Positions 1 to 9,279 are shown, numbered from the stretch's first letter. The stretch is 64,000 nt of DNA from Corynebacterium xerosis NBRC 16721 = ATCC 373 (GCF_001552415.1 NZ_BCRD01000004.1:186001-250000), one strand, 5' to 3'. Notes: generated by a model not told the origin, from the letters alone. Numbers and translations: made by a program.

Positions 1-1
1 C

Positions 2-2059
2 CTCGATTCGGACGCCGCCGTCGCCATCAACTCGCAGATACTCAACCGCCAGGACGGCGAGGACGAATACCACGATTCCGACGCCGCGCAGGGCTCCGAA
101 TTGGACCCCCGCCGCGCCGAAACCCTCCACGATCGCGTGCTCAACCCGACCTTCCAGGCGGAATCGGGATCGGAGCGCTCGACGCTGGCCTTCCGCTGCG
201 CCCGATCCAAGATGACGGTCGCCTGCGCGATGGACCACGAATACACGGTGACGACCCCGGACGGCGAGGCGCCGTTCATCGAGATCGACCAGCGCACCGA
301 GCAGGACTCCGCGCAGGTGCTCTACCACGTCAACGCGCCGAAGGGCACCGTCATCCGGCTGGAGAAGTTCGTCTCCTACCACTCGTCGCGCCACGTCCGC
401 GGCGAGGAACTGGCCTTCCGCTGCGCCCGGACCCTCAACCGCGTCCGCCGGATCGGCCTGCGCACCCTGCAGGAGAACCAGAAAGAATGGCTCGAGCGTT
501 TCTGGGACCGCTCCGACGTGGTCATCCACAACCAGCCCGAGCTGCAGCAGGCCGTGCGCTGGAACATCTGGCAGCTGATCCAGGCCTCCGCCCGCGCGGA
601 GTTCCAGGGCATCCCCGCCAAGGGCATGACGGGCACCGGTTACGGCGGCCACTACTTCTGGGACACCGAGATCTACGTCCTGCCTTTCCTTTCCTATACG
701 TCGCCGTCTTTCGCGCGCAACGCCCTGCGGTTCCGTTGGGACATGCTGGAAGCGGCCTGGTCGCGGGCGGATGAGCTGGCCCACGACGGCGCGCTGTTCC
801 CGTGGCGGACGATCAACGGCATGGAATCGTCGGCGTACTATGCGGCCGGAACGGCGCAGTACCACATCGACGCGGACATCGTTTATGCGCTGATGAAGTA
901 CGTCTACGCCACCGGCGACGTCGACTTCCTCCTGCGCGAGGGCACGGACCTGCTGTTGTCCACGGCCCGATTCTGGATGTCGCTGGGCTTCTTCGATGCC
1001 GAGCGCAAGGAATTCCAAATTCATTCGGTGACCGGCCCCGACGAGTACAACACGGTGGTGAACAACAACCTGTACACCAACGTGATGGCGCAATATAACC
1101 TCGACGCCGCCGCCGACGTGATCCGCCAGATGATGACGGAGCGCCCGGAGGCCTTCCGCGAGGTGTGCCACCGTTACAACCTGGAGATGGCCGAGGTCGA
1201 GGAATGGGAAGAGGCCGCGGCCAAGATGTACATCCCGTTCAACGAGGAACTCGGCATCCATCCGCAGGACGACCAGTTCCTGCTGCGCAAGCGCTGGAAC
1301 CTCGACGACCCGGAGGCCGGGCCGAAGCGCCCGCTGCTGCTGCACTATCACCCGCTGACCATCTACCGGCACCAGATCATCAAGCAGGCCGACGTCGTGC
1401 TTGCCCTGTTCCTGCAGGGCAACAAGTTCACCGACGAGGAAAAGCGCGCGGACTACGACTACTACGATCCGCTGACCACCGGTGACTCCTCGCTGTCGGC
1501 GGTCGTCCAGTCCATCGTCGCCGCGGAGCTCGGCTACGGCGAAAAGGCCATCGACTTCTTCATCCGTGGCCTCTACGTCGACTTGGCGAACCTCCACGGC
1601 AACGCCGCCGACGGCGTGCACGTCGCATCGGCCGGCGGCGTGTGGCAGTCGCTGGTCTACGGGTTCGGCGGATTCCGCGATTACGGCGGTGCCTTCACCA
1701 TCGACCCGCGACTGCCCGACGAGTGGGAGGGGCTGACCTACCGGGTCACCATCTACGGTTGCCGCCTTCGCGTGACAGTGCGCCGCCGCACGGTGGAGGT
1801 CGTGGTGGAGGAGGGCGACCACGCCCTCGGTCCCATCAACATCGCCGGCCACGAGGTGATCGTCGGGGCCGAGCCGATTACCATCGTCGTCGGCGAGCGC
1901 CCGGAGCACGAGCCGCCGGCGGAATCCGAACCCGACGAGGAGGACCTGGCGCGCATCGCCGAGCAGGCCGACTCCCCGTCGGACGCCAGTCCCCCCGCTG
2001 CCCCGAAGGGCACCGGCATGCAGGGGGGCCCTGCGGAGTCCCAGACGGCGAAGAAGTGA
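2..2059 (+). CDS. GH65 family disaccharide phosphorylase/hydrolase, 5'-truncated by window edge
   Basis: The reading frame is open from the first bases, so the true start lies upstream; 685 residues are visible. The family splits maltose, trehalose or kojibiose, usually by phosphorolysis, in the cytoplasm. The catalytic-acid motif TGPDEYN is present (Glu codon 1043-1045), and the phosphate-loop motif KQADVV lies at about 1381-1398, which favours a phosphorylase over a hydrolase. The visible part starts inside the N-terminal beta-sandwich (AINSQILNRQDG) and runs through the (alpha/alpha)6 barrel (GGHYFWDTE, HGNAADGVHVASAGG) to the C-terminal beta domain. The last ~50 residues are an acidic, Pro/Ser-rich tail (EPDEEDLARIAEQ) not typical of the family core. 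Substrate cannot be read from sequence. A strong terminator follows. Confidence 0.9.
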   Translation, partial: LDSDAAVAINSQILNRQDGEDEYHDSDAAQGSELDPRRAETLHDRVLNPTFQAESGSERSTLAFRCARSKMTVACAMDHEYTVTTPDGEAPFIEIDQRTEQDSAQVLYHVNAPKGTVIRLEKFVSYHSSRHVRGEELAFRCARTLNRVRRIGLRTLQENQKEWLERFWDRSDVVIHNQPELQQAVRWNIWQLIQASARAEFQGIPAKGMTGTGYGGHYFWDTEIYVLPFLSYTSPSFARNALRFRWDMLEAAWSRADELAHDGALFPWRTINGMESSAYYAAGTAQYHIDADIVYALMKYVYATGDVDFLLREGTDLLLSTARFWMSLGFFDAERKEFQIHSVTGPDEYNTVVNNNLYTNVMAQYNLDAAADVIRQMMTERPEAFREVCHRYNLEMAEVEEWEEAAAKMYIPFNEELGIHPQDDQFLLRKRWNLDDPEAGPKRPLLLHYHPLTIYRHQIIKQADVVLALFLQGNKFTDEEKRADYDYYDPLTTGDSSLSAVVQSIVAAELGYGEKAIDFFIRGLYVDLANLHGNAADGVHVASAGGVWQSLVYGFGGFRDYGGAFTIDPRLPDEWEGLTYRVTIYGCRLRVTVRRRTVEVVVEEGDHALGPINIAGHEVIVGAEPITIVVGERPEHEPPAESEPDEEDLARIAEQADSPSDASPPAAPKGTGMQGGPAESQTAKK

Positions 2060-2148
2060 CGGCGAAGAAGCGACGGCCGGCCAACTACGGCCGAAGCCCG
2101 GTTGCCGGTCTATCGCGTTAGCACCTGCCCCGTCGTAAAGCCGGGCGG

Positions 2149-2180
2149 AAGCGGGCGGAATCGAGGATTCCGCCCGCTTT
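2149..2180 (+). terminator. intrinsic terminator after the GH65 gene
   Basis: A perfect 12-bp inverted repeat (GCGGGCGGAATC, 2151-2162, with 2166-2177) has a 3-nt loop; two A-T pairs extend it and a short T run follows. It separates the GH65 gene from the sdh promoter region. Confidence 0.85.
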
Positions 2181-2296
2181 CGGCGTTTCGGAGCCCGGGT
2201 GCCCGGATCGCGGGTGGAGCGGGTGGGGAATTATGCGCGGAAAACCTGCGAAAATCCCCAAATCTGAGAGTTACCTTGGGCGGGGGTGGCGAAACC

Positions 2297-2312
2297 TGTG
2301 AAACACCTCACC
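2297..2312 (+). promoter_or_regulatory. GlxR/CRP-like operator upstream of sdhC
   Basis: TGTGAAACACCTCACC matches the corynebacterial GlxR consensus TGTGA-N6-TCACA at every fixed position but the last. It is 67 bp upstream of the sdhC start, in the only promoter region of the operon. GlxR control of sdhCAB is known in C. glutamicum; its action here is inferred. The rest of the gap (2181-2378) shows GTGAC/GTCAC-type half sites around 2331-2372 but no second clear operator. Confidence 0.6.
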
Positions 2313-2378
2313 CGGATGGGGGATAAATGGTGACAGTGGGCTCAGTGACTTTAAAGTGAACGTGACACTGGAGGTGCC

Positions 2379-3119
2379 ATGACTGTTACTAGTTCCAACC
2401 GTGACGCGATCGCTCACGGAAAAATCACTTTTGAGCCGCTGCGTGAGCGGCCCAAGTTCCCGTCCTGGGCCCTGAAGCTGATTATGGCCGTCACCGGCCT
2501 GATCTTCGGGCTCTACGTCATTGTCCACATGGTGGGCAACATGAAGATCTTCATGGGCGAGTCGGACTTCAACGCGTACGCCGCGTTCCTGCGTACCGTC
2601 GGTTACCCGGCCATCCCGAACGAAGGCGTGCTGTGGATCTTCCGCATCGTGCTGCTCGTCGCCGTGATCCTGCACGTGTACGGCGCATTCGCGCTGCACG
2701 GCCGTGCCCGCCAGTCCCGCGGCAAGTTCCGCCGCCAGGGCATGGTCGGCGGCTGGAACACGTTCACAGCCCGCACGATGATCATCACGGGCGTCGTTCT
2801 GCTCGCGTTCATCGTCTTCCACATCCTGGACCTGACCATCGGCGCCGCCGTGGCCCCGGAGAACTTCGTCCATGGTGAGGCCTACGCCAACCTGGTCGCG
2901 TCGTTCTCCCGCCCGCTCGTCGCCATCTGGTACATCATCGCCCAGCTGGCGCTGCTGCTGCACCTGTCCCACGGTCTGTGGACCGCCACCAGCGACCTCG
3001 GCATCACCGGCGCCCGCTGGCGCAAGGTCATGCTGTTCCTGTCGGGTCTGATCCCGCTCCTGGTCGTGGTCGGCAACATCGCCATCCCGGTCGCTGTTCT
3101 TACCGGACTGGTCGGCTAG
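2379..3119 (+). CDS. sdhC: succinate dehydrogenase cytochrome b subunit
   Basis: This 246-residue membrane anchor of succinate:menaquinone oxidoreductase carries heme b and passes electrons from the SdhAB head to menaquinone. Five hydrophobic segments are visible (about residues 28-50, 84-106, 130-155, 183-207, 217-243), the single-subunit fused anchor used by Actinobacteria, so no sdhD is expected or found. Candidate heme-ligand histidines sit within the helices (IVHMVGN, ILHVYG, VFHILDL, LLHLSHG). The ATG is preceded by GGAGG at a normal distance. It is the first gene of sdhC-sdhA-sdhB-small membrane gene; sdhA starts 20 bp downstream. Control by the GlxR-like site is likely. Confidence 0.95.
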   Translation: MTVTSSNRDAIAHGKITFEPLRERPKFPSWALKLIMAVTGLIFGLYVIVHMVGNMKIFMGESDFNAYAAFLRTVGYPAIPNEGVLWIFRIVLLVAVILHVYGAFALHGRARQSRGKFRRQGMVGGWNTFTARTMIITGVVLLAFIVFHILDLTIGAAVAPENFVHGEAYANLVASFSRPLVAIWYIIAQLALLLHLSHGLWTATSDLGITGARWRKVMLFLSGLIPLLVVVGNIAIPVAVLTGLVG

Positions 3120-3139
3120 GTCGAGAAGGGTATTCGATA

Positions 3140-5161
3140 ATGACGAACACTGAAATGCAGACTGGCGCCACCGATTTCCAGGCGCCCCAGTCCGTCGTCG
3201 ATGGCGTTGTCATCGGCAAGGTCATCGGCGACAACTCGCCGGGCGACAAGGCCCCCATGCGCGATCACTGGGAGTACCAGAAGGACCACTACAACCTGGT
3301 CTCCCCGCTGAACCGCCGCAAGTTCCGCATCCTCGTCGTCGGCACCGGCCTGTCCGGTGGCGCCGCCGCGGCCGCCCTCGGTGAGCTCGGCTACGACGTG
3401 AAGGCCTTCACGTACCACGACGCCCCGCGCCGCGCGCACTCCATCGCCGCCCAGGGTGGCGTGAACTCCGCCCGCGGCAAGAAGGTGGACAACGACAGCG
3501 CGTACCGCCTGGTCAAGGACACCGTCAAGGGCGGCGACTTCCGTTGCCGCGAGAACGACTGCTGGCGCCTGGGCATCGAGTCCACCCGCGTCATCGACCA
3601 CATGAACGCCATCGGCGCGCCGTTCGCGCGCGAGTACGGCGGCGCCCTGGCCACCCGTTCCTTCGGTGGCGTGCAGGTCTCCCGCACGTACTACACCCGC
3701 GGCCAGACGGGCCAGCAGCTGCAGCTGTCGACCGCGTCGGCCCTGCAGCGCCAGGTCGGCCTGGGCAACGTCGAGATGTTCACCCACAACGAGCTGGTCG
3801 ACGTCATCGTCGCCGACGGCCGTTGCCAGGGAGCGGTCATGCGCAACCTGATCACGGGCGAGCTGACGGCCCACACCGCCCACGCGGTCGTGCTGGCCAC
3901 CGGCGGTTACGGCAACGTGTACCACATGTCCACGCTGGCGATTAACTCCAACGCGTCGGCCATCATGCGCGCGTACGACCAGGGCGCCTACTTCGCGTCC
4001 CCGTCGTTCATCCAGTTCCACCCGACCGGCCTGCCGGTCAACGCCGTGTGGCAGTCCAAGACCATCCTGATGTCGGAGTCGCTGCGAAACGACGCCCGCA
4101 TCTGGACGCCGGCCAAGAAGGGCGACGATCGCCCCGCGAACGACATCCCCGAGGATGAGCGCGACTACTTCCTGGAGCGCCGCTACCCGGCCTTCGGCAA
4201 CCTGGTCCCGCGCGACGTCGCGTCCCGCGCCAACGCTCAGCAGATCAACGCCGGCTACGGCGTCGGCCCGCTGAACAACTCCGTGTACCTGGACCTGCGC
4301 GACGCCATCCAGCGTCTGGGCAAGGACACCATCAAGGAGCGCTACTCCAACCTCATCCAGATGTACGAGGAGGCCATCGGCGAGGACCCGTACGAGGTCC
4401 CGATGCGAATCGCGCCGACCTGCCACTTCACCATGGGTGGCCTGTGGAGCGACTTCAACCAGATGACCTCGATTCCGGGTCTGTTCACCGGCGGCGAGTG
4501 CTCCTGGACGTACCACGGCGCGAACCGCCTGGGCGCCAACTCGCTGCTGTCGGCCTCCGTCGACGGCTGGTTCACCCTGCCGTTCTCGGTCCCGAACTAC
4601 CTCGGCCCGCTGCTCGGCCAGGATCGTCTCTCCGAGGACGCCGCCGAGGTCACCGAGGCTCTCGACCGTGCCCAGGCCCGCCTGGACAAGCTGATGAGCA
4701 TCGGCGGCACCCACGGCGCCGAGTACTTCCACCGCCAGCTGGGCGAGGAGCTGTACCGCGTGTGCGGCGTCGCCCGCAACAAGGAGGATCTGGCCGAGGG
4801 GCTGGCGAAGATCCGCGAGCTGCGCAAGCAGTTCTGGTCCGACCTGTTCATCCCGGGCAACCCGGATGAGATGAACCAGCAGCTGGAGTACGCCAACCGC
4901 GTCGCGGACTACCTGGACCTCGGCGAGCTCATGTGCGTCGACGCCCTGGACCGCGACGAGTCCTGTGGCGCGCACTACCGCGAAGACCACATCGACGACG
5001 AGGGCGAGGCCCGCCGCGACGATGAGAACTGGTGCTTCGTCTCCGCGTGGGAGCGCGGCGACAACGGCCCCGCGTGGGATCTGAAGGGCAACACCCTGAT
5101 CCGCCACGCCGAGCCGCTCACGTTCGAGGCCGTCCCGCTCATGACAAGGAATTACAAGTAA
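3140..5161 (+). CDS. sdhA: succinate dehydrogenase flavoprotein subunit
   Basis: SdhA (673 residues) oxidises succinate to fumarate at a covalently bound FAD on the cytoplasmic face. The N-terminal Rossmann motif is VVGTGLSGGAAAAALGELG. HSIAAQGGVNSARG carries the histidine that links FAD. Later motifs GGYGNVYHMST, FIQFHPTGLP and HGANRLGANSLLS are typical of the family. The frame stays open upstream into sdhC, but the ATG at 3140 follows GAGAAGGG and gives a family-length protein. The stop overlaps the sdhB start (TAATG), so translation is coupled. Confidence 0.97.
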   Translation: MTNTEMQTGATDFQAPQSVVDGVVIGKVIGDNSPGDKAPMRDHWEYQKDHYNLVSPLNRRKFRILVVGTGLSGGAAAAALGELGYDVKAFTYHDAPRRAHSIAAQGGVNSARGKKVDNDSAYRLVKDTVKGGDFRCRENDCWRLGIESTRVIDHMNAIGAPFAREYGGALATRSFGGVQVSRTYYTRGQTGQQLQLSTASALQRQVGLGNVEMFTHNELVDVIVADGRCQGAVMRNLITGELTAHTAHAVVLATGGYGNVYHMSTLAINSNASAIMRAYDQGAYFASPSFIQFHPTGLPVNAVWQSKTILMSESLRNDARIWTPAKKGDDRPANDIPEDERDYFLERRYPAFGNLVPRDVASRANAQQINAGYGVGPLNNSVYLDLRDAIQRLGKDTIKERYSNLIQMYEEAIGEDPYEVPMRIAPTCHFTMGGLWSDFNQMTSIPGLFTGGECSWTYHGANRLGANSLLSASVDGWFTLPFSVPNYLGPLLGQDRLSEDAAEVTEALDRAQARLDKLMSIGGTHGAEYFHRQLGEELYRVCGVARNKEDLAEGLAKIRELRKQFWSDLFIPGNPDEMNQQLEYANRVADYLDLGELMCVDALDRDESCGAHYREDHIDDEGEARRDDENWCFVSAWERGDNGPAWDLKGNTLIRHAEPLTFEAVPLMTRNYK

Positions 5162-5910
5162 TGAAACTGCACCTTGAAATCTGGCGCCAGGCCGGTCCTC
5201 AGACCGAGGGGCACTTCGAGAGCGTCGACGTCGATGACGCCGTCGCCGAGATGTCCATCCTGGAGCTGCTCGACCACGTCAACTCCAAGTACGTGGAGTC
5301 CGGCAAGGAGCCGTTCGCGTTCGCTTCCGACTGCCGCGAGGGCATCTGCGGCACCTGTGGCCTGAACGTCAACGGCCGTCCGCACGGCCCGGGCAAGAAC
5401 ACCCCGACCTGCCAGCAGCGCCTGTTCCAGTACAACGACGGCGACACGCTGAAGATCGAGCCCATGCGCTCCGCCGCGTACCCGGTCATCCGCGACATGG
5501 TCGTCGACCGTTCCGCTCTGGACCGCGTCATGGAGAAGGGCGGCTACGTCTCCGTCGCCGCCGGCACCGCCCCGGACGCCGACACCCTCCACGTCAACCA
5601 CCAGACCGCCGAGCTGGCCCTCGACCATGCCGCGTGCATCGGTTGCGGCGCCTGCGTCGCGGCCTGCCCGAACGGTGCCGCGCACCTGTTCACCGGCGCC
5701 AAGCTGGTGCACCTTTCGCTGCTGCCGATGGGCAAGGACGAGCGCGGCCGTCGCGCCGTGAAGATGGTCGACGAGATGGAGACCAACTTCGGTCCCTGCT
5801 CCCTGTTCGGCGAGTGCGCCGACGTCTGCCCGGCCGGCATCCCCCTGACCGCGGTTGCCGCCATCACGAAGGAGCGGGCCCGTGCGGCATTCCGCTCCAA
5901 GGAAGACTAA
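5161..5910 (+). CDS. sdhB: succinate dehydrogenase iron-sulfur subunit
   Basis: SdhB (249 residues) wires electrons from FAD to the membrane quinone through three Fe-S clusters. The [2Fe-2S] plant-ferredoxin motif is CREGICGTCG, with a fourth Cys in PTCQQR. The C-terminal ferredoxin domain shows CIGCGACVAACPNG and CSLFGECADVCPAG, which hold the [4Fe-4S] and [3Fe-4S] clusters. The ATG overlaps the sdhA stop by one base. Membrane-side, cytoplasmic. Confidence 0.97.
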   Translation: MKLHLEIWRQAGPQTEGHFESVDVDDAVAEMSILELLDHVNSKYVESGKEPFAFASDCREGICGTCGLNVNGRPHGPGKNTPTCQQRLFQYNDGDTLKIEPMRSAAYPVIRDMVVDRSALDRVMEKGGYVSVAAGTAPDADTLHVNHQTAELALDHAACIGCGACVAACPNGAAHLFTGAKLVHLSLLPMGKDERGRRAVKMVDEMETNFGPCSLFGECADVCPAGIPLTAVAAITKERARAAFRSKED

Positions 5911-5951
5911 GCTGGGAACCCACTAACAGGGCTCTCAGGAAGGATTAAGAA

Positions 5952-6344
5952 ATGGCTACGTCTACCGCCAAGCGCTACCGCGGCGAAGAGCACTTCATCG
6001 ACGGCTACGTGCCGCAGAGCATGAACGCCGAGTACTCGTCCCTGCACCGTTCCGCCACTTGGATCGGCGCCGGCCTGTGGCTCGCGTCTCTGGCGGGCTG
6101 GGGTTGCTTCATCTTCGGCCTGGCCGTGATGAACATGGACACCACCGCGGCTCACGAGGTCGGCCACGTCGCATTCGGCGACACGGTCCGCACCGCCTCC
6201 GAGGCGGGCTCGTTCAACCCGTCCTACTTCATGTGGGGCGGCCTGATCGCGGCCATCGTGATGGACGTCGTCGGTTTCCTCCTGATCCTGGCGGGACGCA
6301 AGCAGTACCTCGCGTACCGCCGCGAGTTCGGCGTCAAGCACTAG
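5952..6344 (+). CDS. small membrane protein of the sdh operon
   Basis: 130 residues with two or three hydrophobic segments (about 36-60 and 93-115) and a polar, Tyr-rich N-terminus (KRYRGEEHFIDGYVP). AGGAAGG precedes the ATG. It lies 41 bp after sdhB on the same strand with no terminator between, and a gene of this kind follows sdhCAB in other corynebacteria, so a role as accessory factor or small subunit of the succinate dehydrogenase complex is a reasonable inference. No known domain recognised. A strong terminator at 6383 closes the operon. Confidence 0.8.
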   Translation: MATSTAKRYRGEEHFIDGYVPQSMNAEYSSLHRSATWIGAGLWLASLAGWGCFIFGLAVMNMDTTAAHEVGHVAFGDTVRTASEAGSFNPSYFMWGGLIAAIVMDVVGFLLILAGRKQYLAYRREFGVKH

Positions 6345-6382
6345 CAGACGGCCGACTCCGCCGGACCCGTCCGGCACCTCCG

Positions 6383-6430
6383 GGGCACGCCCCCGCCACC
6401 GCATCACGCGGCGGCGGGGACGTGCCCTTT
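6383..6430 (+). terminator. intrinsic terminator closing the sdh operon
   Basis: A long GC-rich hairpin: arm 6383-6402 (GGGCACG, then CCCCGCC, then CCGC) pairs with an arm ending in CGTGCCC at 6427, with two mismatches in about 20 pairs; TTT follows. Confidence 0.8.
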
Positions 6431-6453
6431 CCCATGCCCGGGGCCCGAAGGGC

Positions 6454-6459
6454 CATAAT
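6454..6459 (+). promoter_or_regulatory. -10 box of the DUF445 gene
   Basis: CATAAT lies exactly 7 nt before the ATG at 6467, the spacing expected for a leaderless transcript; no Shine-Dalgarno sequence is present. Confidence 0.55.
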
Positions 6460-6466
6460 CGTAGAC

Positions 6467-7939
6467 ATGTCAGCCCAACCCCAGAACCACCGACGGGGCG
6501 ACGGAACCGCTCCGCCGCCGGCCGTCGCCAAGCAAGCCGCGTTGCCCGCAGCCGGGCGGCACCGTGCCGACGCAACCGGCGCGGCACCCGCCGCCACCGC
6601 CGGACCCGTCGCCTCCGCCACCGTGCCCGCCCTTGACGCGGCGCCACTGGCGGTCCCGGGGCCATCGCCGGAAACCGAGGCGCGGAAGCGACGGGAACTG
6701 CGCAATTCCAAGGCGTTCGCCACGGGACTGCTGATCCTCGCGACGGTCATCTACCTGGTCTGCCGGTGGCTGGAGGCCGACGCGATGTCGGACGGGGAGA
6801 TCCCGGCGACGTGGATCGGCTACGTCCGCGCGGCCAGCGAGGCCGGCATGGTCGGCGCGCTGGCGGACTGGTTCGCGGTGACCGCGCTGTTCCGCCATCC
6901 GATGGGCATCCCCATCCCGCACACGGCCATCGTGCGCCGCAAGAAGGATCAGGTGGGGCAGTCGCTGGCGAGCTTCATCGGCGACAACTTCCTCAATCCG
7001 GCGCTGGTCGTGGACAAGGTGCGTTCCCTGCAGATCACCGACCGCGTGGGCACGTGGCTGGTCGAGCCGGGCTCCGGCGACCGGGTGTCGGAACACGTGG
7101 GCAAGTTCATCGGCAACGCGCTGGAGGCCGTCGACCCGGCCGATGCGGAGGCCGTGATCAAGTCCGCGGTGGTGGACAAGCTCGCCGAGCCCGAGTGGGG
7201 GCCGCCTGCGGGGCGGATCCTGGAGCAGCTCATCGAGGAGGGGCGCACGGAGCCGATCGTGCAGCAGCTCGCGGAGTGGCTGCACCGCAAGGCGCAGACC
7301 AGCCACGACCTCATCGATTCGATGGTGGGCGAGCGGGCGCCGACGTGGGCGCCGCGCTTCGTCAACGACATGATCGGCGACCGGGTGCACCGCGAGATCG
7401 TCGAGTGGACGTGGCACGTCCAGTCGGACCGGAACCACGAGGCCCGACAGGCGTTGCGCCGGGGGATGAAGAAGCTGGCGCACGACCTGCGGGAGGATCC
7501 GGTGACCATGGCCCGGGTCGAGGAGCTGAAGGCGGACCTGCTGGGTTCGCAGGCGGTCGTGGCGGCGCCGGGCGCGATCTGGAAGTCGACGTCGGAGTCG
7601 CTCATCGAGGCGTCGCGCGATCCGGATTCGCTGATCCGCCGCAAGATCGCGGAGGCGGCGGAGCGCTACGGGCACCGCCTCAACGAGGACGCGGAGCTGC
7701 GGGCGTCGATCGACGACCGCATCGAAAAGGGCGCCACGTTCCTGGCGGAGAACTACGCCGGCGAGATCACGTCGATCATTTCGGAGACCGTCGAGCGCTG
7801 GGACGCCGACGAGGCGTCGAAGAAAATCGAGTTGATGGTCGGCCGCGACCTGCAGTTCATCCGCGTCAACGGCACGCTCGTCGGGTCGCTCGCGGGGCTG
7901 GCCATCTACACGTTCTCCACGTTGATCTTCGGTGGCTGA
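6467..7939 (+). CDS. DUF445 family membrane protein
   Basis: 490 residues. An Ala/Pro/Thr-rich N-terminus (~75 residues) leads into one hydrophobic helix (AFATGLLILATVIYLVC). Next comes the DUF445 hallmark GALADWFAVTALFRHPMGIP (about residues 126-145) and HTAIVRRKKDQVG, then a long amphipathic, charged helical region. A second membrane helix ends the protein (GSLAGLAIYTFSTLIFGG). This hairpin-like topology is typical of the YjiN/DUF445 family, whose biochemical role is unknown. Start chosen from the -10 box; the frame is open further upstream but crosses the sdh terminator. A gene of similar size sits next to hbhA in mycobacteria. A short GC palindrome at 7968-7984 may weakly terminate it. 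Confidence 0.85.
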   Translation: MSAQPQNHRRGDGTAPPPAVAKQAALPAAGRHRADATGAAPAATAGPVASATVPALDAAPLAVPGPSPETEARKRRELRNSKAFATGLLILATVIYLVCRWLEADAMSDGEIPATWIGYVRAASEAGMVGALADWFAVTALFRHPMGIPIPHTAIVRRKKDQVGQSLASFIGDNFLNPALVVDKVRSLQITDRVGTWLVEPGSGDRVSEHVGKFIGNALEAVDPADAEAVIKSAVVDKLAEPEWGPPAGRILEQLIEEGRTEPIVQQLAEWLHRKAQTSHDLIDSMVGERAPTWAPRFVNDMIGDRVHREIVEWTWHVQSDRNHEARQALRRGMKKLAHDLREDPVTMARVEELKADLLGSQAVVAAPGAIWKSTSESLIEASRDPDSLIRRKIAEAAERYGHRLNEDAELRASIDDRIEKGATFLAENYAGEITSIISETVERWDADEASKKIELMVGRDLQFIRVNGTLVGSLAGLAIYTFSTLIFGG

Positions 7940-8097
7940 TCGCAGCTCAATGGCCGGTGGGCGGCGAGCCGGCACAGTGCCGGCGCCGTGCGCGCAGCAA
8001 GCGGGGGCACCGGTCCGCGCGTGGCCGGAACATTGGGCGGACGTGCGCCGTTGACGGGACGTAGACTGTTGGCGACGACTACCCCTGAGGAGCAGAG

Positions 8098-9279
8098 ATG
8101 TCCGACGACGATCGCACCGAGAACACCGGCGACACCGGCCGCACCGAGCGCACCGAGCGCGACGAGAAACTCGGCCAGGCCCTCGATCTGGTGAAGACCC
8201 CGTTTTACGCATGGATCGGCGCGGGCGTGCGCACGGTCGAGATCCTCGGCGACATCGGGGCCCGGGTCCGCGCCGAGGAGGAGGCCCGGGACGGGGCCGC
8301 CGATTCGCTTGACGACGCTGCCGCGGACGCCGGAACGGCCGAGGGCCAGACGTCGGCGGGCATCGCCGACGGCGTCGCCGGCCGTGTCCGCGACGCGCGC
8401 CAGAAGGTCCGCGACCTCGGGGACAACGCGGGCGAGCAGTCCCGCGATGCGTTCCTCAAGGCCCTCGACGCCGCGCAGCTGGCGTTCAACGACGCCCTGA
8501 CCAAGGCGCAGGCCGGCGGCGACCGCGCCTTCGCCTCCGCGCACGCGCTGCCGGAGGACGTCGCCGCGCGTGCCGAGCAGCTCAAGCCGGAGCAGCTCCG
8601 CGTCGTCGCCGACGGTTACCTCGAGGCCGCGTCGAAGATCTACCGCGAGCTGGCCGCCCGCGGCGAGCAGGCCGTCGACGAGGGCGTGCACGTGGCCAAG
8701 GAGCGCGGCGCGTCGTTCGACGCCGCCGGGTTCCCGGGCGGCCGCACCGCCGATGACGCCGACGGCGAGGGCAAGGGCTCCGGCCGTGCCACCGACCCCG
8801 TGTCGGCGATCTTCGGCAAGCTGCCGTTCGCCGGCGCCGCCGCCGAGCGCGTCACCGGTTCCCTCGAGGACGTGGCCCGCGAGACCGTGAAGCCGCTGCA
8901 GGACGCCGGCCAGGAGTTCCTGGGCAGGTTCGACCAGGAGAAGCTGTCGACCCGCGTGGAGTCGCTGCTGCACCAGGCCGCCGACGTCACCGAGCAGCTG
9001 CTGGGCGCCCTGCGCGCCGAGGATGGTGCCACCGCCTCCGGCACCACCGCCGCCGAGGGCGACGTCGTCGACGCCGACCCGGATGCCACCCCCGACGTCG
9101 TGGACGGCGAGGTCGTGGATCTCGACGGCTCGGAGAACGTGGCCGGGATGGCCGCCGACGTCGACGCCGCCGATGAGGCGGCCGACGCGGAGGACGCCGT
9201 CACCGAGGGCGACGCGGCCGCCGCGGACGCCGAGGAGCGCGCCGGCGACGAGTCCGGGAAGGGCGATTCCGCCCGATGA
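8098..9279 (+). CDS. HbhA-like helical surface protein with acidic C-terminus
   Basis: 393 residues. After a Thr/Asp-rich start comes KTPFYAWIGAGVRTVEILGD, then an almost purely Ala/Arg/Glu/Asp helical region (about residues 80-300) likely to form coiled coil. Position next to the DUF2516 gene matches mycobacterial hbhA-Rv0476. The C-terminus is not the Lys/Pro/Ala-rich heparin-binding tail of mycobacterial HBHA: it is strongly acidic (ADEAADAEDAVTEGDAAAAD). Heparin-binding adhesin function should therefore not be transferred. GAGGAG precedes the ATG and a TAGACT -10-like box lies at 8062-8067. It overlaps the next gene by 4 bp (ATGA). Confidence 0.75.
   Translation: MSDDDRTENTGDTGRTERTERDEKLGQALDLVKTPFYAWIGAGVRTVEILGDIGARVRAEEEARDGAADSLDDAAADAGTAEGQTSAGIADGVAGRVRDARQKVRDLGDNAGEQSRDAFLKALDAAQLAFNDALTKAQAGGDRAFASAHALPEDVAARAEQLKPEQLRVVADGYLEAASKIYRELAARGEQAVDEGVHVAKERGASFDAAGFPGGRTADDADGEGKGSGRATDPVSAIFGKLPFAGAAAERVTGSLEDVARETVKPLQDAGQEFLGRFDQEKLSTRVESLLHQAADVTEQLLGALRAEDGATASGTTAAEGDVVDADPDATPDVVDGEVVDLDGSENVAGMAADVDAADEAADAEDAVTEGDAAAADAEERAGDESGKGDSAR

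Noticed and set aside
2102..2326. Possible 74-codon gene between the GH65 gene and sdhC
   Set aside because: It spans the intrinsic terminator and the GlxR-like site, has no ribosome-binding site and a low-complexity translation.
3116..5107. Minus-strand open frame opposite sdhA
   Set aside because: Antisense shadow; sdhA motifs are complete on the plus strand.
8098..9279. Heparin-binding hemagglutinin adhesin
   Set aside because: The Lys-rich C-terminal binding repeats are absent; the tail is acidic.
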